Shown here piece by piece: positions 52,821 to 64,000 of a DNA stretch of 64,000 nucleotides (position 1 is the stretch's first letter; each line of letters starts with the position of its first letter). Both the position numbers and the translations under genes were made by a program. The notes beneath the pieces were generated by a model. It was not told where the DNA came from and searched no databases. It saw only the letters and a list, made by a program, of their open reading frames with translations. The DNA comes from Zygnema cylindricum (Eukaryota; Streptophyta; Zygnematophyceae; Zygnematales; Zygnemataceae): positions 342,191 through 406,190 of the forward strand of contig JBBHKE010000817.1 of NCBI GenBank assembly GCA_037447655.1, read 5' to 3'.

Positions 52821-55800
52821 TCACTCCAACTCCTTCAAAAAGTCAGCATTGTCGACAAACACCTATAACACACGCCACAAAATCGATAAATATTAGCTCT
52901 CAATTCAAAAAAAAATCAAATGAACAAAAATGTGGCGAATATGTGATAAATAATGGTATGGTACATCATTAAGCGAATACTAGAAAGACTAGCACGACAT
53001 ATAGAAAGACAAATTTTGAACAACTTCAAATAGCAGTTAAAAGAGAAGAAGTCTCAATAAACAATCAAACCATTCAATAAGGTTCAAATTCAATGAAAGG
53101 CTGCCAAAGAAAACAATAGCAAAGGAAAGAAGCAAGAAAGATAAATGTCGTAAACAGTCAGCAAGAATAAACACAAACGGATGAAAACAGGTTTGCTCAA
53201 AAAATTGAGATAGAAGGGATGTCCAGGTACCGATTTCCATCCATCAGGATCGAGGAATGCAGTTATCTTTGTGTTTATGCCAGGAAGAGGCCCAGGCTCT
53301 CTTGTGATTTTGCCTCCTGCTATGCGTACAGCCTCAGCTGTCTTATACACATCGTCAGTTCCCACCGCAATCTGCATCCCAAAGCCAGCTCCCATGTAAG
53401 CTGGATACAATAGCATATTTGCGTTCTAAAACATTCTGCATCACCACAAAAAATACCGGCTTTGAGTAACCTTCCAAGTCTAAACTGAGATACAAATAGT
53501 TAGTCACAAACACACCTAGTGAACTTTTACTCTTCACACAGGGAGAGGGAGAATTAGAGAGACAGTGAGACTTGTGGACCCTGCTTTGATTCAGAAGATT
53601 CGAGCTTTAATCAACCTTATCTCCTATGTTGTTTAGTATTTCATCAAGTTCCATCGCTTACTGCATTGTTTACCAACTTCAAGAAAATGACGACTCAAAG
53701 GAAGAGCGCAGCAGAGAGTATCTACCTGGCCATATGCATTCCCTTTCGTGTACTCAGTGACGCCATAGTTGTAAGTCAACTCCATGACAGCTGACGACTC
53801 CTCTGGACCGTATCCCAACATAGCAATTGTGTACTGCAAAGCCGAATATCAACATAATGTAAGGCAAATATCGATTACACAAGTGAAATAGCCTGATTAG
53901 CAACATAACAAGTCTGAAATTCTGTCTCTTTCTAGCGTATAAAAAACAGACACAAAATGGTCTAAGCAGCTTTGTCAACTCTGAAGACTTTCTATAAACT
54001 GCCGTTTAGAACCTGCGCTTCAAACTTACAGCTGGTTCCCATCTACTCTGTTCCAATCGCAATTCGATATATACACCCAAAATTTGATTATTTCAAGCAG
54101 AGAAATGTCAGTCAAAGATGAAAACAATCAAAGTCATTAAAACGTAAACAAGGCAAACTTTGAAGAACGTTTATGGTGCTACTTCTTTGGTCGGTTATGG
54201 AACCTGGCAAAAAAAAATCCAAATTGAACACAGATCTTCCCAGTACACAGCTTACCTTATAATCAGGATTGTCTCGCTTTCTCAAAAGTTTCATTCCTAG
54301 TGCCTGCTCACACCAGACAAGCAAGCAACAAAAATAATTCAGATTAAAGATAAGAACAAAAGGTACACACTCTCGCGTATATGTCATAATTCTTTTTCAA
54401 AACAATTGTTCATACAAAACGTAAAAAAAAAAAACACTCTGTTTAATTGGTGATTTTCTGAAGCAATTGCTCCAATACACATCTTGTATACAACTTCCAT
54501 TAAAGTACAAACCCACCTTCTCATAGAACGTGATAGCCCGATCAAGGTCACCCACTCGTAGCATGACCTGGCAGAAGGGCTCTGGCGTCTCAGGCCTCTG
54601 GATGAGCTCAAACTTGTAACCATCAGGATCCTGAAAGACCCCTCCAAACATATAGCAGAACAGCATTGCCTCAGCTCCTCCACTGAAACTGGTCTTTTTT
54701 TGGGTGAATGTCTCCTCTTAACATTCATATTTCACACACGCCCTTGGTCCTCAACTTCTGGTGGCAAAAGCCCATTGAGTTTTATGCTAGGTCTATGGAC
54801 AACCAAATCTCACTCCCGTCGATTTTTGAATATACATTAATTTGAAATGACAAACATGAAATGACCGTAACTTGCCCACGTCTGTTAGCCCCTTTGTCAA
54901 GTTTCGCAGTCTAAAGCCGTCAAAACTTGGGCCGCCGCACCAGTCTATATACCCTATTTTTAGTTGGAACACTTAACTGAAAAACAGGTCTACAATTATT
55001 TTTTTAGATCGACCATTTTCTTAAAGATAATCCACTCACCTCCACAAATGCTATCACACTTTTGCCACCCTTCACTGGTCCTGCTTCCCTAGTCACCTTG
55101 CCTCCCTTACTCTTGATCAAATCCACTGTCTTATAGACCTGGAAATGCAAAAGGTACCCAAAAAAAAAAAAAAAAAGTCAAAAATATAAATGCCTGTGAC
55201 AACCCGCTGTAACTCTGCAACAAGAGTAGGGCGAGGCTGAAACATCTACGTCGTTTTGACAAGCACAAAAGAGTTCAATCCATATCGAGGAGTTGAGCCT
55301 TCCAATCAAAGATGAGCTGTGATTAATAGATAGCATAAAAATCCATCAACCACTACTTGTGAAGAATTTACGTCTGTAATTGTCACACACAGTTACATTG
55401 CAACACAAATAGCAAAACAATAAACAAACAAAAAAGAAAAGCTGCACAAGGAATCCACTGAGCTCCCAAAAACTAGACCATAAAGTGCGACCACAATACA
55501 CCAAATAAGGTGTCCCTTCAGAACTGGTCGAACAGGATTTTGGGAGGTGGATTTGGCTTTCACTTCAATGTGAAGGGTCAAAAAAAAACTCACGTCTTCC
55601 ACTGCGATCCCAAAATGACCAAAACCAGTGCCAATGTCGTACTTGTCCACACCATAGTCTGCGATGAACACGACAAAAAGTATTAAGGTTCATTTTTTCC
55701 ATTTGTAAACGAGCACTGATTATTTCTGTCTGATCCTGACCAACAAAAAACCTTGCTGCATTTGACCTGAAAATTTATAAGCCATGTAGAAGACGATTAA

Positions 55801-57742
55801 AGCATGGCAATATAAATTCACCCCGGAAGAACATTCGCTTTTGGAGAAGGAGGGATACAAAAATGAACATAAGAGCAAGAATGTATATATCAGGGAGAGA
55901 CTCACTGTATGTCAGCTCCACCACAAAGTGAGACTCCTCAGGACCGTATCCAAGAAAGGCATTAGTGTACTTCTCCTCTGGAATATCACGCTTGCGGAGA
56001 AGCTTCATGCCTAGACATTCAGTGTAAAACCTGTCCAAATGAAGGAAGATACAAAAAGATGAGCAAACTCAAGATTAAAGTCGTGGCAATTCAAGTTTAC
56101 AATCACCACAACTTTTCTAAGCAAAGAACTTGGAAATGGTCTGCAAATTCAAAAGGCTTTTCGTTTTAGGAGTTCAAGTTAAAAAATACAGTTATTAATA
56201 TCACTATTTTGGTTAATTGATAATTTGGAACTTGACGGGTTTCTTTTTCAGCTTAGAAAAAGAACAAAACAACGATGAATATCACCCCAGGCCGAGTCAA
56301 AATGCAAATATTTGACTGGCCTTCATTTGACATATAAATGCGCAGGGGCATAAACTTGAGTCTAAATATAAAAATGCTTTTTTTTAAAGCATACACAAGT
56401 TGACAGAAAATACCTTCACAACTTTCAAAAGAGTTTCCTTAAAAAAAATGTTATTTCCAATGTAAAATCATCAAGGGAATTCCACGATTTGAACTTTGAA
56501 CACCTTAACTGTCTGGATCATACAAAAGAGACTCTCGTATCAAATCTGCCTGTTCATAGGCTCAGATTTGGACCACATTTCTCGGCTTCATGATATGACA
56601 TCCTCTTTTTTTTTCCCCCCTCAAAGTCGGTTAACTTAACATACTTGATAGTCTTATCCAAATCTCCAACGCGATACACAACGTGCAACATTCTCCTTTT
56701 ATCATTTTTAGCAAATTCAAATAGATCTTCAGAAGAAGGTGCAGCAGTGGCTGTTTCACCAGCTTGAGCCATCACTGAAAACTTTGATTTGCCAGATGCT
56801 CCTGCAAAAAAAATCAGCGTAACCAGCTAAGTCTCAGACATTTGAAACAAAAACTAAGCCATACGTAGATGCTCTAATTACTATGACACGGTCAATGATT
56901 GAACCATTGATCATAACTTCAACTACCAGAATTAAAACCAGCAAAAGATTCAGCTTCACCAGCTAGCCTTTTGTCATTTGTAATAAAACAATGGCATAAA
57001 TAACATGCTCCATTTTACTGTAAGATAGCCACAATACAAAAAGCCTAAATAGATTCCCTGGTAACAACGACAGATTCCACAACAAAATAAAAGAAAAAAA
57101 GCCTTACACAGACAAAAGCATTCATGAAAAATAATGGGAGCTAATGGACTTGAAAATAACAGAGGTAGTTTTGAATGTAAACAAAATGACAATCAGGGAC
57201 TATCCGTGAAAAACCAAAATATGTAGATTTGTTAAACAACAGAATGCTACGAGGACTCAGATCAGGCCTGCAATTTTAATGTTAAAATAAACAATAGTTA
57301 AATCCTAAACAGTAAAGAAGCGATGACAGAAAGAAATGAATTCAGCAGCAATCAACAGTAAACGAAAACAATATATTTAGACAAAATAAGCAAGTATAAG
57401 AAAGCTATTTTGAAAGAAATAGTATTCCAAAAAAAGTCAGAACTCCATACAAAAGACAAAACATAACTTCTTTAACAAAGCAAACCTAAACCACGGAAAG
57501 TCAGCAACATAGAACGCCTTCAAAAGGAAGGAAAGCAATTGCAACTGACCACGGACTCTGATTGACTGCTCTTGCTCAGCTTTCAAAGCCAATAGATCTG
57601 AGCTTCGAAATCCTGAAAGAGGAAACAATAGCTGTGTCTTTGCAACCTTCCTTGCGGATGCTAGAAATCTAGGCCTTAGGAGGGCAGAAGAAGAAGAAGA
57701 AAATGCTGCCTTAGACAAGACTACAGTAGCTGGTGAGGCCAT
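52821..57742 (-). CDS. GLYI: Glyoxalase I (lactoylglutathione lyase), plastid two-domain form
   Basis: Ten minus-strand exons: 57742-57550, 56801-56645, 56030-55906, 55658-55594, 55138-55040, 54630-54517, 54303-54256, 53833-53726, 53371-53231, 52862-52821. Phases join to 1092 nt and 363 residues. Residues 1 to about 75 ([14 protein letters not shown] onward, Ser/Ala/Arg-rich) look like a plastid transit peptide; the start is the Met opening it. Domain 1 carries the metal ligands His104 ([10 protein letters not shown]), Glu155 (VVELTY), His173 ([11 protein letters not shown]) and Glu221 (FELIQR). In domain 2 the matching positions are Gln (FCQVMLRV), Glu (VMELTYNYG), Gln (YGQIAVG) and a non-acid, so only one complete site is expected, as in other plant two-domain enzymes. 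It converts the methylglyoxal-glutathione hemithioacetal to S-lactoylglutathione. The C-terminus [13 protein letters not shown] is the family's usual end. Confidence 0.95.
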
Positions 57743-58145
57743 AGAAAGGAAGGCGTACAATGTATCGTCTGAAATGCTGTCAATATTACTGGAAATAGAG
57801 ACCAGCAAGACTAGGAGAGTCCGCCATAGACGCTTGCCACCACATGAAAGTCCATGTGGAGAGCTTTGACACAAGCTAGGACACGTGGACACATTCAGGG
57901 GCACTGAATGAGACCGGGATGCCGATACACTGACAATACTAATTCATGTGACCTTAAGTTCACGCATAAGATTCTCTTTCGGTTGTAAAGTGACACGTGC
58001 GCTTTGCTGGCAGTTCCATGTTCCTGGTACTTCACCCACAACGCTCAGTTACAAAGCACAAGCATACATATTGGCCACACAGACGATTCTTTGCTATCGT
58101 GCTTGTCCGCTACAGTACTCGGCATCATCACGCACCTCCAAAGCA
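57743..58145 (-). promoter_or_regulatory. Upstream region of glyoxalase I
   Basis: About 400 bp between the start codon and the first transposon copy. It contains ACACGTGGACAC near 57882 and GACACGTGCGC near 57992, CACGTG G-box cores. No TATA box assigned. Confidence 0.45.
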
Positions 58146-58407
58146 TAGTTCAAAAGTAGGTGAAAGTAGGCCCATACAATATGCCTATTGTACGCAGAAC
58201 ATACAATATGACCTTAAGACCCGTATTGTATTGGTCACAAAATGAAAAATAAAAATAACAGGGTTGAGTTGCACATCGTTCAATAGAGAATTAAGCGTCA
58301 TCGGACGGTCGCTGATCAAAGTAGCGATCTAAGAAGGTCACATGAAAAGCCCATAACACAACTTGCGCTTACCAAAGGCGTACCATAAAAAGCCTATTTT
58401 TGAACTA
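58146..58407. mobile_element. Family D copy 4
   Basis: Ends TAGTTCAAAAGTAGGTGAAA and CCTATTTTTGAACTA. Same orientation as the copy at 22765. Confidence 0.85.
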
Positions 58408-58419
58408 TGCTCAAAAGCA

Positions 58420-58871
58420 TAGTTCAAAAGTAGGTGAAAGTAGGCCTATACAATATGCCTATACAACGCAGAACATACAATATGACCTTAAGACCCATAT
58501 TGTATTCATGCAAAATGAAAAAAAATAGTAACAGGATTGAGTTGCACATCGATCGATAGAGAATTAAACGTCATGTCTAAATTTTGAAAAACATTCGGAC
58601 AAAAAAATATTGTTCTGTGAATTTTGAGGTATTTTTTATTTAAACCGTTAGCTTTGGACGATCGGACGGTCGATGATCAAAGTAGCGATCTAAGAATATC
58701 ACATGAAAAGCCAATAACACAACTTACGATATGACTATCGTCAGATTTGGACGATCGGACGGTCGCCAATCAAAGTAGCGTTTTAAAAATATCACATGAA
58801 AAGCCCATAACACAACTTACGATAAAGGCGCCTACAAAAAGGCCTACAATAGAAACGCCTACTTTTTAAAT
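58420..58871. mobile_element. Family D copy 5, with internal duplication
   Basis: Starts TAGTTCAAAAGTAGGTGAAA 12 bp after copy 4. It contains the GGACGATCGGACGGTCG to CACAACTTACGAT block twice, so the right half is doubled, and ends CGCCTACTTTTTAAATA. Confidence 0.8.
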
Positions 58872-59913
58872 ATGCTCCAAAGTGCGCATGTAAACTACAC
58901 CATGAATCACTATTTAGTGTAAAAACAATACAGTACAGTATTTTCCTGCCCAGTACACCGTAAATCGCTATTCGTGTTTAAAAATAATTAGTGTAAAGAA
59001 CAAATATTGTTATTGACTCTATTTTTTCGGTTCAGTCTAACACCAACAAAACACGAAAAAATGGAAGGAATAGAAGTGGGAATACGTGAATTGTCTAAAA
59101 TGGTTTCCTTGGAAGACAATAAAAAGGGAACATAAACTGGTTATGGAACTGCGTAATAATGTTAAAGTAAAAAACTTTGAGGCATTGTTAGAGTATTCAT
59201 CCGAAAGGAAAGAGGAAAAGTAAATGCAATGGAAACCACTCTTCGGGAAAACGATTATTTCGGACACAATAATTAACCATCCCTTATAATGGTCGAGTTA
59301 CAAATGGGGCATGCCTAGTTGGAACCGACGTAGAGATTGCTCCGCAAAATAAGAGGGAGGATTTCACGAGAGAAGGTAAGAAATGATATTTAGAGTTACA
59401 TTTTTTCATAGAGCATGTAATCCATGGTTGGGAAGAGGATAGCAAGCCGATTTTGGCGAGAGTACCATAACTCTTTTCCCAAAGACGATGGAACAAATGA
59501 GTGTTGTCTAGTGACGATGGAAAAGATTTGAGTTAAATTAAGGCAGTGAAGTGATACATGGGATAAATAGATCAAGGCCTAATAGGAAATTGTGAGAGTC
59601 GTTATAAGCACTCCCTACAACCTCGAGTTTTCATTGGTACTCACAGAAGTTGGCGCGTATAAGCACATAATGAAGAGTTAGACTGTAGGGAACCACGAAT
59701 CAAGGACTAAGAGGTAATGATCTCCTGGTCGAAATCGAGGACATGGAAACTAGTGCAGAGGGAGAAGGACAGAAAGTAGATTGCGCGGGATTATTGTTGG
59801 TGGTGGAAGAGATAAAGTAACAAGAAAAAAAAAGGGATTTTAACGTTTAAATGATAAATTATTAATATTTAAGCAAGTTTTATTTACGATAAAACTTGCC
59901 AAGGTCACATAAG
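58872..59913. other. Spacer with solo MITE ends
   Basis: Isolated termini TACACCATGAATCACTATTT (58894) and TACACCGTAAATCGCTATTC (58957) without clear partners, then AT-rich sequence. Open frames at 59037-59496 have no recognisable motif. Confidence 0.4.
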
Positions 59914-60148
59914 TAGTGTTGTGTATCGAGGGCTCCTTGCCGATATTCGATATGTAGTTAATTTTGGTTACTCGACAATCGATATATCGCCACGATATAT
60001 AGAGAAGCTCAATATCGCGACATTAAGTTGATACATCGGTCGATAATTCGATTTATTTCTACCGCGATATGTCGAAGCTGACGGTAAGTCAATTAGTTTT
60101 TAAAAGCACCCCCCCCCCCCCCCCCCCCCCTTTGGCCCCTATGGCGCG

Positions 60149-60179
<31 letters not shown>

Positions 60180-60390
60180 TGGGGTTATCGTGCAATTGTT
60201 CGCACGACTTTCCGTACTATTTCGTTACGGATTTCCGTATCAGATTTGTACGAACCCTAACTTACTACCAAATAAATGGCGATCATTTTTGTTCGTCACG
60301 GAGCGATATATCGAGCCCTCTGACCATTCGATATTCGATATATCAAATATTGAAATTATCGCGATTTTTTTAACCCGATACACAACATTA
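59914..60390. mobile_element. hAT-type element, family F copy
   Basis: Ends TAGTGTTGTGTATCGAGGGC and CGATACACAACATTA, interior with GATATTCGATATGTAG and ATATCG words as in 24865-25265. No target duplication is visible, perhaps because another element abuts the right end. It contains the C/G homopolymer pair. Confidence 0.75.
60109..60179. repeat. Poly-C / poly-G inverted pair
   Basis: Twenty-two C (60109-60130), a 20-bp spacer with GGCGCGCC, then twenty-nine G (60151-60179). The strand can fold into a pure G:C stem. Run lengths are doubtful. Confidence 0.9.
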
Positions 60391-60780
60391 CACCGTGAAT
60401 TGCCATATGAGCGTTAATAACGTTAATTTGGCGCCCCCAAATTCTGACCGTCGAATCTAAAGTATAATTAATAACTCAAATTGTTTTTATACGTTTATAC
60501 AAGTACTTTCTAATCAGCATTGATAACTATAATTTAATAATTTAGACAGTGTGTAAATAGTGTGGTGTACTAAATGTGTGAGTTCGCACTAAAACTGCTC
60601 GTTATTTGGTACAATTGTACAAAAAGAGTGTCAGATAAGGGCGTCGACACGCGAAAGTGAGTGCGTCGACACGAAAAAGCGCTCTCAGATTTGATTTCGA
60701 GCGATAAAGAAGGGAGAAAATCATGCGAACCTGTTCTCACATGTTCAATGTGAACACATGCTATACCGACTAATCTATGG
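60391..60780. mobile_element. Element of family I, copy 1
   Basis: Begins at a TACACCGTGAATTG terminus abutting the hAT element. AGTGTCAGATAA, GCGTCGACAC and TTCTCACATGTTCA blocks recur in reverse at 62758-63150. The distal end is not sharply defined. Confidence 0.55.
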
Positions 60781-60858
60781 GAAAAATGTACCTAAATTAG
60801 AGTTAGTAAATAAATTATAGTAATTTTTTTTTGGCGAAGGCCCTTGAATCCAAATTAG

Positions 60859-60990
60859 TAGTGTTGGGTATCGTGGACCATTTGTCGATATTCGATATAT
60901 ATGGAATTTCAGGTACTCGATAATCGATATATCGCTTCGATATATCGGAATGCTAAATATCGCCGATATATAGTATTGCCGATATGTCAA
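60859..60990. mobile_element. Family F fragment (left end only)
   Basis: TAGTGTTGGGTATCGTGGAC followed by GATATTCGATATATATGG and ATATCG repeats, then loss of similarity. Confidence 0.6.
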
Positions 60991-61418
60991 GGCTTTTTAA
61001 AACAAAAAATTATAACTATTTTTGCTAATGTTGTTAGTACTAATGATGCTGCAGCTGGTAGTAAATATCCAGAAGCATTTCAGTGTCATTATCCTCTTCA
61101 CCTCCCATGCTAACTCCCATCCCTTGGGAATTTATGGAGAAAACTAAAAGCGTAACCTTTTCCATAATATAAGTCGATGGAAATGGATAAGCTGTAATGG
61201 TTACCAATCTGCAGATTGGCGTGACGTTTAATAGTGTCGGTTGTTATGTAAAACGTTAATCGTTTCTCCTTTTTTCGTAGGTTTGCTTTAGCCGTTACAT
61301 TTTTCAAACCAATTGTTAACGATTTTGGGTACAATATAGTACAATACCATGTACAATACGATGGTACAGTGCCTACCATGTACGAACATCGTGCATGGCG
61401 CCAACGTTGAAATTAAGG
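60991..61418. other. Spacer
   Basis: No gene recognised; AT-rich, with GTACAATAC-type words near 61330-61390. Confidence 0.35.
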
Positions 61419-61990
61419 TACACCGCGAATCATAATTAGAGTAAATAACGCTAATTCGGTCGCCCTAAATTTCGACTCTATCACGTTAAATAGAGTAAAT
61501 GATTCTAATTTTTTCATTATACTATTTAAGGTAAGGCTTAATTAGCGTAGAAAATTATAATATAGGTACTTTTTAAATAGTGTCGAGTACGGACGACATC
61601 TGACTGTGCAAAATTGTACTTGTATAAGTAAAAGGGTACAAATAATAATTTAATATAATCGCGCTCGCATGTGAAATTGCACTAGACAGAAAATTTTAAT
61701 CGCATCGAAAAAATCCCATTCGCAAATCTCCGTCCGTCGACAGCATTGTCGTCCGTGTGAACATTTACATGAATTTACATGTGAAAAGTTTATAGTTCAA
61801 CGGCAACAATATGAGTTGAGACAAATAGTATATGTATGTGAGACAAATAGTACTAACGCCATAATGACGTCAAAATATACGGACTGACTGGTTTTGTACG
61901 ACAACATATTTTAGTGTTCATAATTACAGGGCGGATAATTATCGCCGACATAACCCAATATAGAGTACTTAAATAAATTTGAGTAAACTT
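61419..61990. mobile_element. Family X copy 2 (right end uncertain)
   Basis: TACACCGCGAATCATAATTA onward matches the reverse complement of 22161-22663 for at least 200 bp, with AATTCGGTCGC, ATTTCGACTC and TTTAAGGTAAGGCTTAATTA shared. The distal part is rearranged. Confidence 0.65.
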
Positions 61991-62757
61991 CGTAATCCCA
62001 TGCGCCAAAATTAAAAGTACTATACTGTACGGTACTGTACCGGTATTGATAACACGACACATCGTACGTCACGCCAACACTGAAATTACGATAGTGTACG
62101 GATAAGGAGAACACGAAAACGTGGCGTCATGTGACGGGATCGCACGCGCAAAAGTTAACGTCGAATTTGTCTGGCCGTTTATCATTCCATTACAACCACG
62201 AGAAATACAACAAATAAGATTGTACCACGTGGCTCTTGTCATTACATCAAAATTGGATCATCATAAAGCCAATCACTCAACGGCTCACGATCTTACACAA
62301 AAACAATCGACGATCAATCATCGTTGTCACCAGAGACGAATGCGACTAGAATGCTTTTTCCTTTTATAAAAAGGACAAAGCAAAATGGAAAACGTCAAAA
62401 TGCATTCACATGGAGACAATCATGGAGTACATTCAAAAGTATCGACTAAAGTTTTTCTGGTTCGGGACTCCGTTTTGAGGTAAAACGACAAAATATTTCG
62501 ATACTTTTGATACATGGGGACACACCCAAGGGCGGATGACGCGATTGCTCTGCGGATGAAGTCCAAAATATAATCGACGGTAAATGTTTTTGCCCGCAGC
62601 ATAGGGGTACCAAACGTACGGATTTTCACTTTTTTACGAAAATGCGTTAATTTTTTAAGATTTTGAAATTTTCGTAAAATTCGTAGCTTTCGTGTACGGA
62701 TTTAATGTACGAAAAATGTACGAATAATGTACGGAATTTTCAAAAAAAGTTTAAAAA
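61991..62757. other. Spacer with dispersed-repeat traces
   Basis: No gene supported. ATACATGGGGACACACCC near 62510 belongs to the same word family as 41073 and 63545. Confidence 0.35.
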
Positions 62758-63150
62758 GTACACCGTGAATCGATGTAAAAGTTAAGTAATTGATACGCGC
62801 TCCCATGTTTTTAGGGTAGCCGCGATACTCCGTGTTCACATATTCGACGCCTGAACATGTGAGAACAAGTTAGCGCAATTTTCTTTCGTCTTTATGACTT
62901 CAAAATAAAATCTGAGTACGCTTTTCCGCGCGACGCACTCAATTTTCCCTGTCGACGCCATTATCTGACACTTATTTTGAACATCTGTACGAAATAATGT
63001 GAAATTATAGTACGGAATGACACATTTCGTGCATTACACTACTGTACTGTACTGCACCTAAAAATATTCGACATTAGAGTAATTAACGCTAGTTAAACAG
63101 TTCCAATATTAACGTAATTATTTTTTTGAGTTAGGGTGACGTTATTTTTA
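62758..63150. mobile_element. Element of family I, copy 2 (inverted)
   Basis: TACACCGTGAATCGATGTAA start; the GTGTTCACATATTCG to AACATCTGTACGAA stretch is the reverse complement of the 60600-60770 part of copy 1. Confidence 0.55.
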
Positions 63151-64000
63151 CGGTTGAAAATGAGGTTATTTACTGCTGGACTTACTGTTTCACACAATGC
63201 CGTACCAAATTATTTTTTTATGTCAGAAAATCAAAGTTATTGGATGACAAATTTCATTCTCCAAGGTTATGGGCGTAAACCTTGACCGTCGGATGCGTAA
63301 TCGGATACGCTGTCGGTAAAACCTGCCAGTTTGCAACAAGTGACCTGAAGGAGTTCAATATTAGGAGCGTGAACGAATAGTATTCTGCCTCGTGGAAAAA
63401 TTAATAAATATCCGCGACGAACGCGCGATATTGTGGATACACGTGGCATTGGCCATGTGCCTTCCGCCAGAGTGGATGCTAAGCCAGCGGAAGCCGCGAG
63501 AAAATCTTTGACGGAAGATATACTAAAAGACAGGTACTTTTATACATGGGCATATACCCTAAGTTGTAGTAGTACTTCTGATTAATTGTTTTTATTTTCT
63601 ATTTTATTATGAAGTCAAAGTCGGTCAACGCATTTTTTTTTTTTCCATTTGTTCCGTGCGCATATATCATTATTTTTTTGATGTTTCATGCGTGCGTTTA
63701 AAACGCTTGGTACCTCTATTAACGCCTCCCTAATTATTTAAAGGCGCTAATAGCGATTCACGGTGTACTTACTGAACCTGTAGGATTCAAAACGGTTATA
63801 TTGAGGGCAAAAAGCCAAAAACCGACAAAGCACTTCTGCCGCCCCCTTTTTTTTGTTTTTTGTTTTACGCACATAAACATAAAGCAAATCCTTCGGTGTA
63901 TATGCTCCGTCTTCGAAAGTGACCTGTCAGAGATGTGCCACATAAGCAGCCCTTCCGAAAGCTAGATTCGGCTTCGTGAATCTTTGTCCATATTGTACTT
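63151..64000. other. Right-end spacer
   Basis: A lone right-hand terminus AATAGCGATTCACGGTGTA ends at 63769; its left partner is not evident. Otherwise no gene or element recognised. Confidence 0.4.

Overview
This window is nuclear DNA of a photosynthetic streptophyte (plant or charophyte-grade alga; I cannot name the species). The evidence is a plastid-targeted CYP97C carotenoid hydroxylase, a plant-type two-domain glyoxalase I with a transit peptide, a plant-only zinc-knuckle/SHAQKYF MYB factor, GT-AG introns in most genes, and AAACCCTA-type teloboxes. I rebuilt gene models by joining exons whose phases and encoded protein agree. Positions are my own reading; nothing was checked against transcripts or databases.

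Layout. 0.3-4.4 kb (-): 5' two-thirds of CYP97C, whose heme-binding exons lie off the left edge. 5.8-10.4 kb (+): a seven-exon FSH-type serine hydrolase, divergent from CYP97C. 13.6-20.55 kb (-): complete eight-exon eIF2B beta subunit gene with large low-complexity introns. 21-29 kb: repeat-rich block of MITE-like elements. 29.7-34.6 kb (+): KUA1/MYBS3-like MYB gene. 36.7-46.4 kb: second repeat-rich block, including a nested insertion. 46.55-47.0 kb (+): a second copy of the eIF2B-beta promoter and first exon. 48.5-49.6 kb (+): XRCC3-type RAD51 paralogue with an intronless coding region. 52.8-57.7 kb (-): ten-exon plastid glyoxalase I. 58-64 kb: more small transposons.

The genes do not form a pathway; they are ordinary single genes separated by islands of non-autonomous DNA transposons. 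No transposase gene was recognised. Several element families with unrelated interiors share one terminal repeat beginning TACACCG and ending CGGTGTA, which suggests a common transposase elsewhere in the genome. A separate family has 15-bp termini and a perfect 8-bp target duplication, the mark of hAT elements.

The most unusual observations are: (1) the last intron of the eIF2B-beta gene is filled with about 17 degenerate tandem copies of the end of the preceding exon plus its 5' splice site; (2) the eIF2B-beta promoter and first exon are duplicated in front of XRCC3, with the 53-nt exon identical while flanks have diverged; (3) sixteen telomere-like TTAGGG hexamers sit inside the CYP97C coding sequence and are read as an Asn-Pro repeat; (4) the MYB first exon is frameshifted in a G-rich tract; (5) one eIF2B-beta exon has about 93% G/C at third codon positions, unlike its neighbours.
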